DNA of 53,888 bases from a bacterium (GCA_021158185.1 JAGGVC010000045.1:1-53888), one strand, 5' to 3'. Positions 18,302 through 28,244 are shown, counted from the first letter of the stretch. Notes: a model not told the origin generated them from the sequence alone. Translations and numbers: made by a program.

Positions 18302-19843
18302 TTAAAACTTGACTACGAGGTCAAGGTTGACAGTCTGACGTGTGTCATCGGCGAGATAGCCGAAGCCGTTCTTGAGATCGTTAACAATATACTCGAACTG
18401 TAGCTTGGTGTTGTCTGTGAATGAATAATCGAAGTAGAGGTTGTGGGCGTTGCTGTTTGCTCCGATATCATCTGCGTCGGCAAAGTTGCCTACAACAGCA
18501 GTAGCTCCAACGCTCTTGTAGTAGTAGCCGAAATCCCAGGTGCCCGCAGTCTTCGCTTTTCCATAGCGGAATCCGAAAAGCCATCCAACGTGATCCTCAT
18601 CATCGACGCTGAGCCGTGTGTCTACGCCGAATGGAATATCGGGATTAATGTTGGCTACGTAGTCGCCATGAACTAAAATCGGCTCGCTGACCTGGTTTAG
18701 ATTGAATGTATAGTTGCCGCCGATGTTCAGAATGTTGTACTTCGTGGCGATACTGTCGTTGTTGTTAATGACGCCGTCAAGGTTGACATCAACGCCTCCA
18801 CCTGCGAGATTGCCCATGTATCCATCGGCAGCGAAGTTATTACCTCCGCCTACGATGTTCTGGAAGTGATAATAGCTGGCGTACCAGTTGAGATCCTCTG
18901 TAAGGAAATCATCCGTAGCGAACTGCCATCCGATAAGCCACTCGTCATCCTCGATGTAATCGCCGTTGTTTTCGTTGAGTATGCCCTGAACCGCGTTGAA
19001 CTTCCATTTGCCCCACATCGGGTTTGTCCAGGCGGGGAGCTCGAAGTGCTGTCCCGTTCCGTCAAAGTTCAGGTCACTGTCCCATACAATGCCGGCGGGA
19101 TTCGTTTCAAGGAAATTAGCGAAACGCCCGAAGTAGAGCGTGTTTTTCCAGGGAATCCAGGGTGCGTGATACTCAAGATATGCCCGATCAATGCCGAAAC
19201 CGTAGTTCCGGAAATAGTTGTCAAGCGTTTGGTTGGTGCTTGTGCCGCCGGAACCTGTCGCGAGACGACCTTTGAATGTGAGCGTATCTTCAATGATGGG
19301 CGCTTCAAACTTCAGACGAAGGCGAATGCGCTCACGGAAACGCTCGGCGTCGGCTGCTTCGCGATCGCTCAACGCAATACGAAAGCGGAAGTCACCGCCC
19401 CAAGCGATGTTGCCGATCCGCTTCTCAAGTTCATCGACACGCGTTCCCATCGTTGTGAGTGAGCCAGAAAGCTCGTCGATGCTTTCAGCGTTCGAGTCCA
19501 CCTGTGCTCGAATATCGGCCAGCTCCGCGGAGAATTCATCTTCGAGCGCGTCGATCATGGCCTTGGTTGCCGCATCATCCACGCCTGTCTTCTGAGCGTA
19601 GCTGACGACTCGATGAACCGCGATAGCAAACTCGTAACGGGTTAGGGTTCTTGCACCCATGAACTCATTCCCTGGATAGCCTTCAAGAATGCCTGATTCC
19701 ATCATGGCCTTGACAGCATCCCATGCCCAATGGTCGGCTGGAAGGTCAACCGGCGGGAACTTGTTGTTGCTCTGGGCGAAGACCTGACTGGAAAGAAGAC
19801 ATATGGCTGTCAAAGCAATAAACACAATAATGAATCTTCTCAT
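18302..19843 (-). CDS. SLH-domain outer-membrane porin
   Basis: A 513-aa exported protein. The ATG at 19843 has AGAAGGGG 7 nt upstream and opens a signal peptide ending SSQVFAQ. Residues of about 30-80 are an S-layer-homology domain (DHWAWDAVKAMMESGILEGY, then LTRYEFAIAVHRV). Next comes a coiled-coil stalk of about 55 residues (AELADIRAQVDSNAESIDEL region), then a C-terminal beta-barrel of alternating strands ending in aromatic residue plus V-V-K-F. This is the OmpM-type architecture of diderm Terrabacteria (cyanobacteria, Negativicutes, Deinococcus), in which the SLH domain ties the outer membrane to the cell wall. It is the best taxonomic hint in the window. The small lipoprotein gene 40 nt upstream is probably co-transcribed. 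Confidence 0.85.
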   Translation of the reverse strand: MRRFIIVFIALTAICLLSSQVFAQSNNKFPPVDLPADHWAWDAVKAMMESGILEGYPGNEFMGARTLTRYEFAIAVHRVVSYAQKTGVDDAATKAMIDALEDEFSAELADIRAQVDSNAESIDELSGSLTTMGTRVDELEKRIGNIAWGGDFRFRIALSDREAADAERFRERIRLRLKFEAPIIEDTLTFKGRLATGSGGTSTNQTLDNYFRNYGFGIDRAYLEYHAPWIPWKNTLYFGRFANFLETNPAGIVWDSDLNFDGTGQHFELPAWTNPMWGKWKFNAVQGILNENNGDYIEDDEWLIGWQFATDDFLTEDLNWYASYYHFQNIVGGGNNFAADGYMGNLAGGGVDVNLDGVINNNDSIATKYNILNIGGNYTFNLNQVSEPILVHGDYVANINPDIPFGVDTRLSVDDEDHVGWLFGFRYGKAKTAGTWDFGYYYKSVGATAVVGNFADADDIGANSNAHNLYFDYSFTDNTKLQFEYIVNDLKNGFGYLADDTRQTVNLDLVVKF

Positions 19844-19883
19844 GTTTGTACCCCTTCTAAATATTTCCTCGCCATTATCAGGC

Positions 19884-20366
19884 CTAATCGGCAATTGCAA
19901 AATTGCCTCCAAGGCCGGTGGCTCCATTCGGCAACGTTACCACCACTGTGTTGCCGTCGACAACACCGTTGATGCCGGCAAAACTGATCCAAATCTGGTT
20001 TTCTACGTCGAACCAGAACAGCGCAAGCTCAACACCATCGTCGTATGTTCCCGAAATCGGGAATGTCAAAACGGTTTCGGTGGTGGTCGTTCCGCCGGGA
20101 ACCCAGAAGAAACCTTCCCCGACCATAGTCCGGTCGCCGGGAAGGGCAATCTGAATTGCATCATCTTCAATAATGTCTGAAACCGTGATTACGCCGCCGC
20201 CCCAATCGGCAACAACAATCTTCAAGCCGGAGCCGGTGGTCGCGATTCCGGTGCCAAGAGCGTCCGAATTTACGGTCACAACGCCAGTACTTGAGCTGCA
20301 TGCTACCGAAAGCGAGAGCGCAACAAGCATGGCAAATGCCAAAACAACTAAAGAATGTTTCTTCAT
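19884..20366 (-). CDS. Small lipoprotein with beta-sandwich domain
   Basis: A 160-aa lipoprotein with lipobox LSVAC and a purine-rich ribosome site (GGAGAAGGAGG) directly before the ATG. The mature part is beta-rich, with LTFPISGTYDDGVELALFWF and a C-terminal GGNFAIAD. That pattern resembles ZU5-like or FAVA-ending domains that often decorate surface proteins, but the match is weak. It lies upstream of the SLH porin gene in the same orientation. Function unknown. Confidence 0.6.
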   Translation of the reverse strand: MKKHSLVVLAFAMLVALSLSVACSSSTGVVTVNSDALGTGIATTGSGLKIVVADWGGGVITVSDIIEDDAIQIALPGDRTMVGEGFFWVPGGTTTTETVLTFPISGTYDDGVELALFWFDVENQIWISFAGINGVVDGNTVVVTLPNGATGLGGNFAIAD

Positions 20367-20595
20367 CCTCCTTCTCCTAACCCAAACGATAAATACAAGC
20401 CGGGATTAACGCTCGGAAATGCCGAGATGATCAACGTTTTCCAGTCGCATACGGCAAAAGAGCGCCTTCCGGAAAGCAACTCAATTATAGCTTTTTATTT
20501 CCAAATGTGAACATTCTCCCAATTTCTCAAGCAAAACGCGAGCGAGCATGAGCTTGAGATCAGCCGGTCGTTGTAGTGCTTTGCTGGATTTAGGA

Positions 20596-20601
20596 TATAA
20601 T
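20596..20601 (+). promoter_or_regulatory. -10 box (TATAAT) of the PKD/zincin lipoprotein gene
   Basis: TATAAT at 20596-20601 precedes GGAGGT at 20623-20628 and the ATG at 20636. A weak TTGTAG lies 19 nt upstream of the box. Confidence 0.5.
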
Positions 20602-20635
20602 TTGAATGTATCCAAACCTCTTGGAGGTGTTGTAG

Positions 20636-23600
20636 ATGTTCTTTCGCAAAGTAATAGGTCTGGCGGTATTGGCAGCAATCATTGTCATGTTATTCGGCTG
20701 CTCAACCGGCAGAGGAGATATCTCGCGTGTGGCGAAACAGGATTCAGTCGAATCGAGTGCGGCGATAGTTCGTCAACAGGCTGACGCCGACAGAGTACTC
20801 GCGGATCTGAATGAGTACGAAGTCCCGCCCGATGTTGATTCCGAGCTTTTTGAGCGGCTTGCGGAGAAGCTCCTGTACGATATCGAAAGAATAAATTCTA
20901 ATCGGAATACGTCTCAGGCTGAGATGGAAATTCCCGAACTCAACCTCGTGCGTGTGGGCAACATAGACGGTACAACGACCTTTTTCTGGCGCTATTTCAA
21001 TGTAGGTGATTACGATATGTCAGGGGAAGTCGGCATTGCGGATATTACGCCGATAGCACAGAATTACCTTGCGGACACTGATGACGGCGTGAACGACTAC
21101 TTCGAATTGTTCATCGATGGAGACGAATCCGGGGACATCGGAATTTCCGACATTACACCGATTGCAAACAACTACCTGAACACATGCAATGTGGAAATCG
21201 GCATCTTCGAGCTTCCGCCGGATATGAACTGGACATCCACTGAATGGACTGACAACGCTGTGGTCGCCCTTTCCGGTGGTCTCGTTCCATCGCCTGAAGA
21301 AGAGGGTGGATTCTACCTTCATATAGATATCGAGGATGAGGAACTTTACGGCCAGCTCGAATTCACAGTTGACGATTCGGTTTTCATGGATGTCACCCAG
21401 AATCACCTTTATTTCGGCGTACGTGACAATGCCGAGCCTTGCCTGTTTGGAAGCTATGAAATGTTCTCCCTGGGCAGCGGTGATGTTCCACCGGTAATCG
21501 AGAGCGTTTCTCCCGTTGGCGGTGATGAAGGTGAGGAAGTCATATTTCAAGCCAAACTGACTACGGGCACAACGCCGTTAATTTATGATTGGGATTTCGG
21601 AGGTGCCGCTACTCCAGATACATCCACCGATTCGGCTCCGCGTGTTATCTTGTCGTCGGCTGGCTCTTACGATGCATCGCTGACCATTACAAATGACTTC
21701 GGCAGCGATACGTTTAATTGGGTAATTGACGTTGCGCAGCCCCCGGAAATTCTCAGCATGGATTTCACTCCCGCAAGCCCCGGTGCATATCCCGGACAGG
21801 ATGCCATCTTTACGGTGGAAGTGCGTGGAACCGGCCCGTTCACGTACAACTGGGATTTCGGCGATGGCGCAAACCCGTCATCCAGCGATGATGAGTCGCC
21901 AACGGTAGCATTGCGAAACGAGGGTGATTATCTTGCCGCGCTCACGGTTACGAATGATTTTGGAGCTGACACATCAGAGTTGCCGTTCACGGTTTTGCCG
22001 CCTGGAGATGTGCCTGACATTACGGATGTAGCTCCAACAATGGGTTTGACCGGCGAACCGATTACATTTGTTCCGACCTTGACAGGCTTTGAGCCGATGA
22101 TGTTCTTCTGGAACTTCGACGGAGGAGCGATACCCGATTCGAGTATGGATGCAAATCCGGAAGTCATTCTAGGTGAGCCGGGAACGTATGATGCGAGTGT
22201 TATGGCATCGAACATCTTTGGAAATCATACGTACAACTGGACGCTATTTGTGGATACGCCGATTGTGATAGACGAGGTCACGCCCCTTTCGGGTTTCCAG
22301 GGGTTTGATGCCACGTTCTCGGCAACTTTTTCAGGAGGAACTTTGCCGTACAGCTATGAATGGGACTTCGGCGACGCTGCGACTCCCCCTGTGTCGAACC
22401 AGGCGTCACCGACAGTTCAGCTCGGCGAAACGCCGGGTAACTACGACTGTCTGCTGACCATTTCGGACAAGGCAACATCAACCGACTTCCCGTTTACATT
22501 CGAAGTGGTAATGCTGGATCCCAGCCGCTATATCGTTCTCACTGTCACGCCCGAAGGTCCGATCAGTGCTGGGGAAACCGCGGTTTTTACAGCCACAACG
22601 TATAACGGCGACGATCTGCAAGTGTACGATTCATTTTTCGATGTCTATCTCGATGTTAATACACCATACGGAACCTTTGATCAGATGCCCGATGATACAT
22701 CAGCCCGAATGATCGAGATGACCGATAACGGTGATGGAACGTACACGCATTCCTTGTACTTCGATGTGGCGGGCGATTATTACTTCAGCGCGTGGGTGGA
22801 TAATACGGACACGGGGACGAAAGAACCCGGGGTTTTCGACGAAGCAAGTCTGTCGGTGAATCCTGGAGATATCACTAAACTTCTGAAATCCGACCATTCT
22901 TACCATAAGGGAGTATGGTTCTACGGGGAAGATTCCCTTGGCAACTCCTGGGACGTGCCTTCGCTGAGTGGTATCACTTATTCATCCAGCATGCCTGGAA
23001 TAACCGCACTTGAGCCGGTAATCGAAGGGAAAGTGCTTTTCGGTGGTTTTACTGCAACCGACTATGGTACAAGCGTATTGACCTTTGAACTTGCGGGCAA
23101 CCCGGATAAAATCTTCGATCAGGTCGGTTTCTGTCCGATTGAGATGCACGTGGAACGAGACGAAGGAATTGGCGGCAAGGGCGTAACAGGGGACTCTTCG
23201 TTCGAGTTGATCGCAGAGGTAAAGAACCCTGAAGACTATGGAAATCCCTGGTCGTTTGCATCCTTTGATGTGTCATATCCCGATACAGCTCCTGTAACCT
23301 TTGTTCTAGGCAGTTCCGGATCGGATGACCCAAATGTGAATGTTACCATCGAGGAAATGGGTTTCCCAGGCCAGGAACACATTCTTGTATCCGTGGATTG
23401 GATTGGTGCTGGGTCTCCTCCCGCAAGCGTACCAGTTACACTGTTCTTTAACACTGACGCAGTAACAGAGCAGGAATTCTTCGATTTCACGGTATCAAAC
23501 ACAATTTATCTTGAGGATGCCGAAGGAATTGAAATTGATTGGTCAATGTCTGAATTCCCAGATTACTTCTTCATATATCCCATCGTACTGAAACCTGTAA

Positions 23601-24232
23601 AAACGCTTGATATGCATGTTTATGTTGTCCAGGGCGAAGCGACGGAAGCTCAGGTGCAGGCGGATGTACAGAAGACGCAGGATCTGTTCGACAAGGCAGC
23701 GATGAACTGCAGCCTGGAATTCTTCATCGTTTTCAACCTTCAGATTACGACGATTTCCACTTCAGACTGGAACGACGATATCGATACAGACGGCGATGGT
23801 CTTGACAGGTACGACAGAAATGGGGATGGCGATTACGCCGACGACGGCGACAACAACGATCTCTTTAATGCCATGATCACCGATCCCCCGTACTATGATT
23901 CCGATCCCAACACCGAGAACATTTACTACGTTCCGTCCATCAGGGGCGGCGCGCTTGGCACTACGTACTGGCCGAACGGTCAGGTCGCGATCGATAACGG
24001 TCTGGATTCGGATAACCTTACACTTGCCCACGAAAAGGTACACGAGCTCGATCTTAGAAAGGACGGCGACTTTGATGTTCTTGACGGGGCGGATATGGAT
24101 GATTCACGCGCCGGAATTCAGGAGGATCCGACAGCGCGCGCCCAGGGCGCATACCGCGCTGGTAACATAATGAACTACAACAGCACAGGTGACGGTTTGA
24201 CCGCCGATCAAGGCCAACACCTGGACCCGTAA
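20636..24232 (+). CDS. Giant lipoprotein: dockerin-like repeats, four PKD domains, C-terminal zincin
   Basis: An 1198-aa lipoprotein (lipobox MLFGC). Residues of about 125-181 hold two EF-hand loops, DYDMSGEVGIAD and DGDESGDIGISD, each followed by ITPIA-NYL, in a dockerin-like duplicated Ca-binding arrangement. Four PKD-type Ig domains follow at roughly 284-368, 368-455, 458-541 and 541-625 (YDWDFG, YNWDFGDG, FFWNFDGG, YEWDFGD). A further Ig-like domain and a cohesin-like beta segment occupy about 630-980. The C-terminal 200 residues contain Asp-rich Ca loops and a zinc motif, H1132-E-K-V-H1136. A Met-turn, NIMNYN (M1179), then LTADQGQ close the protein. This looks like a metzincin-related peptidase, although the third ligand position is not the usual His. 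GGAGGT supports the start. Confidence 0.75.
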   Translation: MFFRKVIGLAVLAAIIVMLFGCSTGRGDISRVAKQDSVESSAAIVRQQADADRVLADLNEYEVPPDVDSELFERLAEKLLYDIERINSNRNTSQAEMEIPELNLVRVGNIDGTTTFFWRYFNVGDYDMSGEVGIADITPIAQNYLADTDDGVNDYFELFIDGDESGDIGISDITPIANNYLNTCNVEIGIFELPPDMNWTSTEWTDNAVVALSGGLVPSPEEEGGFYLHIDIEDEELYGQLEFTVDDSVFMDVTQNHLYFGVRDNAEPCLFGSYEMFSLGSGDVPPVIESVSPVGGDEGEEVIFQAKLTTGTTPLIYDWDFGGAATPDTSTDSAPRVILSSAGSYDASLTITNDFGSDTFNWVIDVAQPPEILSMDFTPASPGAYPGQDAIFTVEVRGTGPFTYNWDFGDGANPSSSDDESPTVALRNEGDYLAALTVTNDFGADTSELPFTVLPPGDVPDITDVAPTMGLTGEPITFVPTLTGFEPMMFFWNFDGGAIPDSSMDANPEVILGEPGTYDASVMASNIFGNHTYNWTLFVDTPIVIDEVTPLSGFQGFDATFSATFSGGTLPYSYEWDFGDAATPPVSNQASPTVQLGETPGNYDCLLTISDKATSTDFPFTFEVVMLDPSRYIVLTVTPEGPISAGETAVFTATTYNGDDLQVYDSFFDVYLDVNTPYGTFDQMPDDTSARMIEMTDNGDGTYTHSLYFDVAGDYYFSAWVDNTDTGTKEPGVFDEASLSVNPGDITKLLKSDHSYHKGVWFYGEDSLGNSWDVPSLSGITYSSSMPGITALEPVIEGKVLFGGFTATDYGTSVLTFELAGNPDKIFDQVGFCPIEMHVERDEGIGGKGVTGDSSFELIAEVKNPEDYGNPWSFASFDVSYPDTAPVTFVLGSSGSDDPNVNVTIEEMGFPGQEHILVSVDWIGAGSPPASVPVTLFFNTDAVTEQEFFDFTVSNTIYLEDAEGIEIDWSMSEFPDYFFIYPIVLKPVKTLDMHVYVVQGEATEAQVQADVQKTQDLFDKAAMNCSLEFFIVFNLQITTISTSDWNDDIDTDGDGLDRYDRNGDGDYADDGDNNDLFNAMITDPPYYDSDPNTENIYYVPSIRGGALGTTYWPNGQVAIDNGLDSDNLTLAHEKVHELDLRKDGDFDVLDGADMDDSRAGIQEDPTARAQGAYRAGNIMNYNSTGDGLTADQGQHLDP

Positions 24233-24367
24233 AGGTCTAGGCGTGAGTTATCCCGTGTCGGAGAGTATCCGGTCGGCGGAATGCATCGATTTCAAGGGGG
24301 AAATCGCATTTTTCGTCAATTGGTGTACGTTCCATTGGCATTGTTTCTTCAAGCCCAATTGAACACA

Positions 24368-24376
24368 TGTTATACT
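24368..24376 (+). promoter_or_regulatory. Extended -10 (TGTTATACT) of the secreted protein gene
   Basis: TGTTATACT at 24368-24376 is a TGn-extended -10, 28 nt before the ATG at 24405. It differs from the nonamers at 7322 and 14141 by one base. Confidence 0.5.
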
Positions 24377-24404
24377 CTCGCTTACCTTAAGTTGGTAGGT
24401 GGAT

Positions 24405-26033
24405 ATGGACACTCGGAAATTCGCATTTATTCTGGGCATTGTTGTTGTTTGTTTCGTCATGACGGCTGGCGTGCCGGCTGACGCGAAAGTACCTATGACA
24501 TGCGATGAAACGTGGTATATCGACATAGGCTACTACATCGATAAGATCGAGAAGATATTCTTTGAAGGCAAGTTCGCGGAAGACCATCCTGAGGCGGCAA
24601 AGGTACAGTTATTCCTTGAAAAACTGGGGCTTCTTTCGTTCGAGGAATGCACAGGTGAGTTCAGGATTGGCAGCGACGGCCTTTTCTACAAGGAAGTTAA
24701 CACTCTCGATCCGGCAAGGTCTGCTAGCTTTTTGAACAGGCTTTCGGAGATACCCGACGAGCAGCTGAGAATAGGGGGCATCATCAATCCGTCCTCGGCG
24801 CTTCTTTCAGTCTCCGTTACAAATCCCGTAGAAATCATGGAGGCGGTCTGGGATACGATCACTGATGAAGCAACATTGAAAGAACTTACCGAGATGATGG
24901 GTGGTTCCGGTGAGATCGCTGAAGCTGTCTCCGGGCTCTCGATGGCGAATATGATGCTTGAGGGAATGGGCGGCTTCGAGACTTTCAAGGAAGTTGTCGG
25001 GAGTGAGTACGACTTCGTGGTTGTTGAGCTGCCAGAAGGTGATATGTCGAAGCCTGATTATCCCTGGGATAATACGGTTTTCATCTTCGCGATCGCAATA
25101 GACGATTTTGGAAAGTTCAACGAGTTGACTGGCGGCATGCTCGACATGTTCTTTTCGGGCGAGCCCGTATATACGTTGAACGGTGTGAGCTATTACAATT
25201 TCAAAGACGGCCTTGTTATCGGCAAGGGGAAGGGATTCCTGATTGTTGGGGGCGGTGGCGAAAGGCTCAAGACTATTCTTAAGTCGAACAGGCCGCAAAT
25301 CGATCCTCCGACTGTTGGTTCATACCTTCGAGTGGATGTCAACCGGCTGTGGCACAAGCATATTGAGCCGCTGACCAGGAATGAAGCGATTCCATATTCG
25401 CAGTTCGCAATCGCAATGCACAAGGAATTCTGGGATGTAACTCCGGACACCGATTTCGGCGTATTGGAAATGGGGGTTCACAGAAAGAAGAACAAGCTCA
25501 CAAGCGAGATATCGGCCAACGGGGAAATACTCAATCTATTTGGGCTGACGTATACGCTTGGAATGGCGATTGCGATTGGTGCGCAAGATGGTATGGAGGC
25601 TTATTGCCCTGACGAAGCAGTACTGGTTGAGGAGTCGGAAACCGCATGGATGGAAGAAAACTCGATCACGCTCCTCTATGTGATTCAGGAATCGCTTGAG
25701 GATTACAAGGTGGATTACGGCGTCTATCCAAGAAGGATCGAGGAACTCATAGAAAAGGATTATATGGAAGTATTTCCGTTGAATCCCTTCTCTGACTATG
25801 AGCCGATGGTGCCAAGGTTGCTTACGGATTATGCTCCCGGGGATTTCGTATACGTTCCGGAAGCTGAGAATGACGTTGTCGTCGGCTACCACCTGTTCCT
25901 GTTTGGTGCTGAAAGATATTCGGGGATGGATATCGTTTCCGTCAAGAACGCGTTCCCAACGGGGCACTGGGAAGAGGCCGGCGACGGGAAGCCTGACGGG
26001 ATTATTCTCGTCCTCGAAAATCTCTATGACTAG
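24405..26033 (+). CDS. Secreted protein of unknown function with pseudopilin-like C-terminal motif
   Basis: A protein of about 542 aa with a signal peptide (MDTRKFAFILGIVVVCFVMT, cleavage near VPADAK). The central 350 residues are a repeat-free alpha/beta region with Gly-rich stretches such as LIVGGGGERLK. It resembles the DUF3352-type lineage-specific exported proteins, which I cannot assign. Toward the C-terminus, residues of about 424-462 (LEDYKVDYGVYPRRIEELI, then EVFPLNPF) closely follow the conserved C-terminal pattern of type II secretion pseudopilins (GspG). However, no N-terminal pilin methylation site exists. The start may be the ATG at 24405 or the GTG at 24399; GGTAGGTGG overlaps both. 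Confidence 0.5.
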   Translation: MDTRKFAFILGIVVVCFVMTAGVPADAKVPMTCDETWYIDIGYYIDKIEKIFFEGKFAEDHPEAAKVQLFLEKLGLLSFEECTGEFRIGSDGLFYKEVNTLDPARSASFLNRLSEIPDEQLRIGGIINPSSALLSVSVTNPVEIMEAVWDTITDEATLKELTEMMGGSGEIAEAVSGLSMANMMLEGMGGFETFKEVVGSEYDFVVVELPEGDMSKPDYPWDNTVFIFAIAIDDFGKFNELTGGMLDMFFSGEPVYTLNGVSYYNFKDGLVIGKGKGFLIVGGGGERLKTILKSNRPQIDPPTVGSYLRVDVNRLWHKHIEPLTRNEAIPYSQFAIAMHKEFWDVTPDTDFGVLEMGVHRKKNKLTSEISANGEILNLFGLTYTLGMAIAIGAQDGMEAYCPDEAVLVEESETAWMEENSITLLYVIQESLEDYKVDYGVYPRRIEELIEKDYMEVFPLNPFSDYEPMVPRLLTDYAPGDFVYVPEAENDVVVGYHLFLFGAERYSGMDIVSVKNAFPTGHWEEAGDGKPDGIILVLENLYD

Positions 26034-26365
26034 GATTTGACTCGGAAGGGAGCACAGAATCGCTGATGCTTTAGGCTTGGGCACTGCTTCGGTTTTGCGA
26101 TTGACTGCATTCATGAAGGTGCGCGCATCAAGCGAACTTTGTTTCGATAGCTCGCCATTGCTTCCCTATCCGATTGTTGCTTTGCCCTGAAAGCATCTGT
26201 CTGGGCGTACCCTTCGGATGATGGGGTTATCTTTCCGGAGCAGTTAATAAGGGAGATGAAGAAAAGGCAGTGCCTGAATAAATATATCGTGATTTATGCG
26301 CCTTGCTGGAGGTTGCCAAGATTCGATTTATTGACTAAAATCCAGGCTTCGTTTTGAGGTGATTT
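26034..26365. other. Intergenic region, no clear gene
   Basis: About 330 nt with no recognised RNA, promoter or repeat. The only coding possibility is a 33-codon frame at 26256-26357, described separately. Confidence 0.4.
26256..26357 (+). CDS. Possible 33-aa leader peptide before the M20 peptidase
   Basis: ATG at 26256 directly follows AAGGGAG and encodes a basic 33-residue peptide beginning MKKRQCLNKYIVIY. Its TGA at 26355-26357 overlaps the GAGGTGAT ribosome site of the peptidase gene, a layout that could couple translation. The ribosome site is very close to the ATG and no homology is known, so it may be chance. Confidence 0.2.
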   Translation: MKKRQCLNKYIVIYAPCWRLPRFDLLTKIQASF

Positions 26366-28066
26366 ATGGAGCGCAAGTATTTCAACAGATGTTTCAGCTT
26401 AACCAGGCGTCTCTGCAAGATACCGAGTGTGTGCGGCACTCGGGGAGAAGCAACGCTTGCCGAATTTCTATTTCATTACCTTGTATCGCGTCCTGAAGTG
26501 AAAAACCTTGGTCTTATACCGGAGATGGTCGAAATACCGGGCGAGAACCACAGGAAGGCAGTGCTTATGTTTATGCCCGCCGCGTCGAAGCCGGTAATTA
26601 AGGAGTATGAGTTAGAGAACGACGAGGCAGGTATGGCTCCGGCATTTCCAGCGGAGCAACCTGCCTTGGTGCTGATGGGCCATTTTGATACTGTCGGAAT
26701 TGAGGATTTCGGTACGCTTAAGAGCATTTCGTCAGACAGCGCTCGTCTGAAGCAGGCTTTTGCACAGAAAATGATGCTTCCTGACGATGTAAGGCAGGAT
26801 CTCGAATCAGGCAAGTACGAGTTTGGTCGCGGATGGCTTGATATGAAGAGCGGTGTTTCCGCTATTGTCGAGGTTTTTCTAGAATATGCAAAAAAAGGCG
26901 GCGCGGACGGTGCGATGATTCTCGCACTTTGTCCTGATGAAGAAGGGAATTCTACAGGGGTCAGGGCGCTCGCTCCGCACATCAACAGCATTCTTACACA
27001 GCGTAAGCTCAAGCTCAAGTGCGTTATAAACGCGGACTATACAAGCCCGCTCGAGCCTGAAGATACTACCCGGCATGTTTATACTGGAACGATCGGCAAG
27101 CACCTCATGATGTTCAGCGTGTTCGGGCGAGAGAGCCACGCGAGCCAGGTCTGGGAAGGTATTAGCGCTTCTGCGCTTGCAGGTTGGCTCGCAAGCAATC
27201 TGGAGAGTGATCCTCAGCTTGTGGATCAGCTCGCACAGGAGGTTACGGCGCCACCTGCAACGATATACTTGAAGGATACTGCATCGACTTACAGCGTAAT
27301 GACGCCGTCAGCCGCGCATTTTTTCCTGAATCAGTTTACCGTGAAAATGACGCCTGACCAGCTTTGCTCGAAGTACATCAACCGCATCAGGGGTTTCACG
27401 CGGCACTGGCTCGAGCGGCGCGCAAAGCGTTTCGACCGTTTCCGGGACGTTGGCGGAAAGGGGAAGTTTCTCAATCTGCCCGTTCCAGTATTGGATCTAA
27501 CGGGGTTGCTTGACCAGGCCAAGAAAGTAAGCCAGGATGATAGTTTTTTGTCTCGATACGAGGAAGCTCGTGAGGAATTCGCTGCAAAGGAACCGGACGA
27601 ACGCAGAGCGAGTATGAAGATAATCGAGTGGCTTGTCCATCAGGCAAATGCGTCTCCGTGCATCGTTGTCAGTTTCGCAATGCCGTTTTACCCAAGCAAT
27701 TATCTTCTCGGAGAAGAGCGGGAAATGGTTGTATCCGCTGCGGAAAAAGCATTTGCTGAAGCAGCCAAAGGAGAGGAGCTGGCGATTCGCAGATTCTATC
27801 CATTTATAAGCGATATGAGTTTCTTCAGCTTTCCCGACGTTCCACTTAGAAGCTCGCACTGGCGCTTCCTCATCGAGAATTGCGCATATCCCATAGATCT
27901 TGAAGAATGGACTCTTCTGGGCGAGCTGAATGCCCCTGTTGTGGACATTGGACCTCACGGGCACGGCGCGCACACGGTTTTTGAACGCGTGGAGCGCGAT
28001 TGGAGTTTTGAAACGCTTCCGCTTGTCATTGAACAAATGATCTCTGAGCTTTTCAAAGTTCCTTAG
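26366..28066 (+). CDS. M20 family metallopeptidase, RocB-like
   Basis: A 566-aa zinc-dependent M20 hydrolase of the RocB-like subgroup. The metal and catalytic motifs are all present: GHFDTVG near residue 108, GWLDMKSG near 156 and CPDEEGNSTG near 190, plus GRESHASQVWEGISA, the dimerisation-domain histidine region. The long form (over 540 aa, versus about 400 for ordinary M20 enzymes) and the C-terminal PHGHGAHTVFERV fit RocB proteins, which occur near arginine catabolism genes in Bacillus. No arginine genes are adjacent here, so substrate is open. The ATG has GAGGTGAT just upstream. Confidence 0.85.
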   Translation: MERKYFNRCFSLTRRLCKIPSVCGTRGEATLAEFLFHYLVSRPEVKNLGLIPEMVEIPGENHRKAVLMFMPAASKPVIKEYELENDEAGMAPAFPAEQPALVLMGHFDTVGIEDFGTLKSISSDSARLKQAFAQKMMLPDDVRQDLESGKYEFGRGWLDMKSGVSAIVEVFLEYAKKGGADGAMILALCPDEEGNSTGVRALAPHINSILTQRKLKLKCVINADYTSPLEPEDTTRHVYTGTIGKHLMMFSVFGRESHASQVWEGISASALAGWLASNLESDPQLVDQLAQEVTAPPATIYLKDTASTYSVMTPSAAHFFLNQFTVKMTPDQLCSKYINRIRGFTRHWLERRAKRFDRFRDVGGKGKFLNLPVPVLDLTGLLDQAKKVSQDDSFLSRYEEAREEFAAKEPDERRASMKIIEWLVHQANASPCIVVSFAMPFYPSNYLLGEEREMVVSAAEKAFAEAAKGEELAIRRFYPFISDMSFFSFPDVPLRSSHWRFLIENCAYPIDLEEWTLLGELNAPVVDIGPHGHGAHTVFERVERDWSFETLPLVIEQMISELFKVP

Positions 28067-28244
28067 CGGGAGCGCAGCCTGAGTCCTTGCCGCAATATGC
28101 CCGTCTGATCCAGGAAAGATCGACCTGAGTGCGGGCTGCTCGTTATAAGTCCATTTCTATCTGAAAAGACCTGACAACCTTGCTCCGCGCATGCATAATT
28201 TGCTATTGTTTTGCAGACCGAAGTGCTAACATAGATATACCTGG

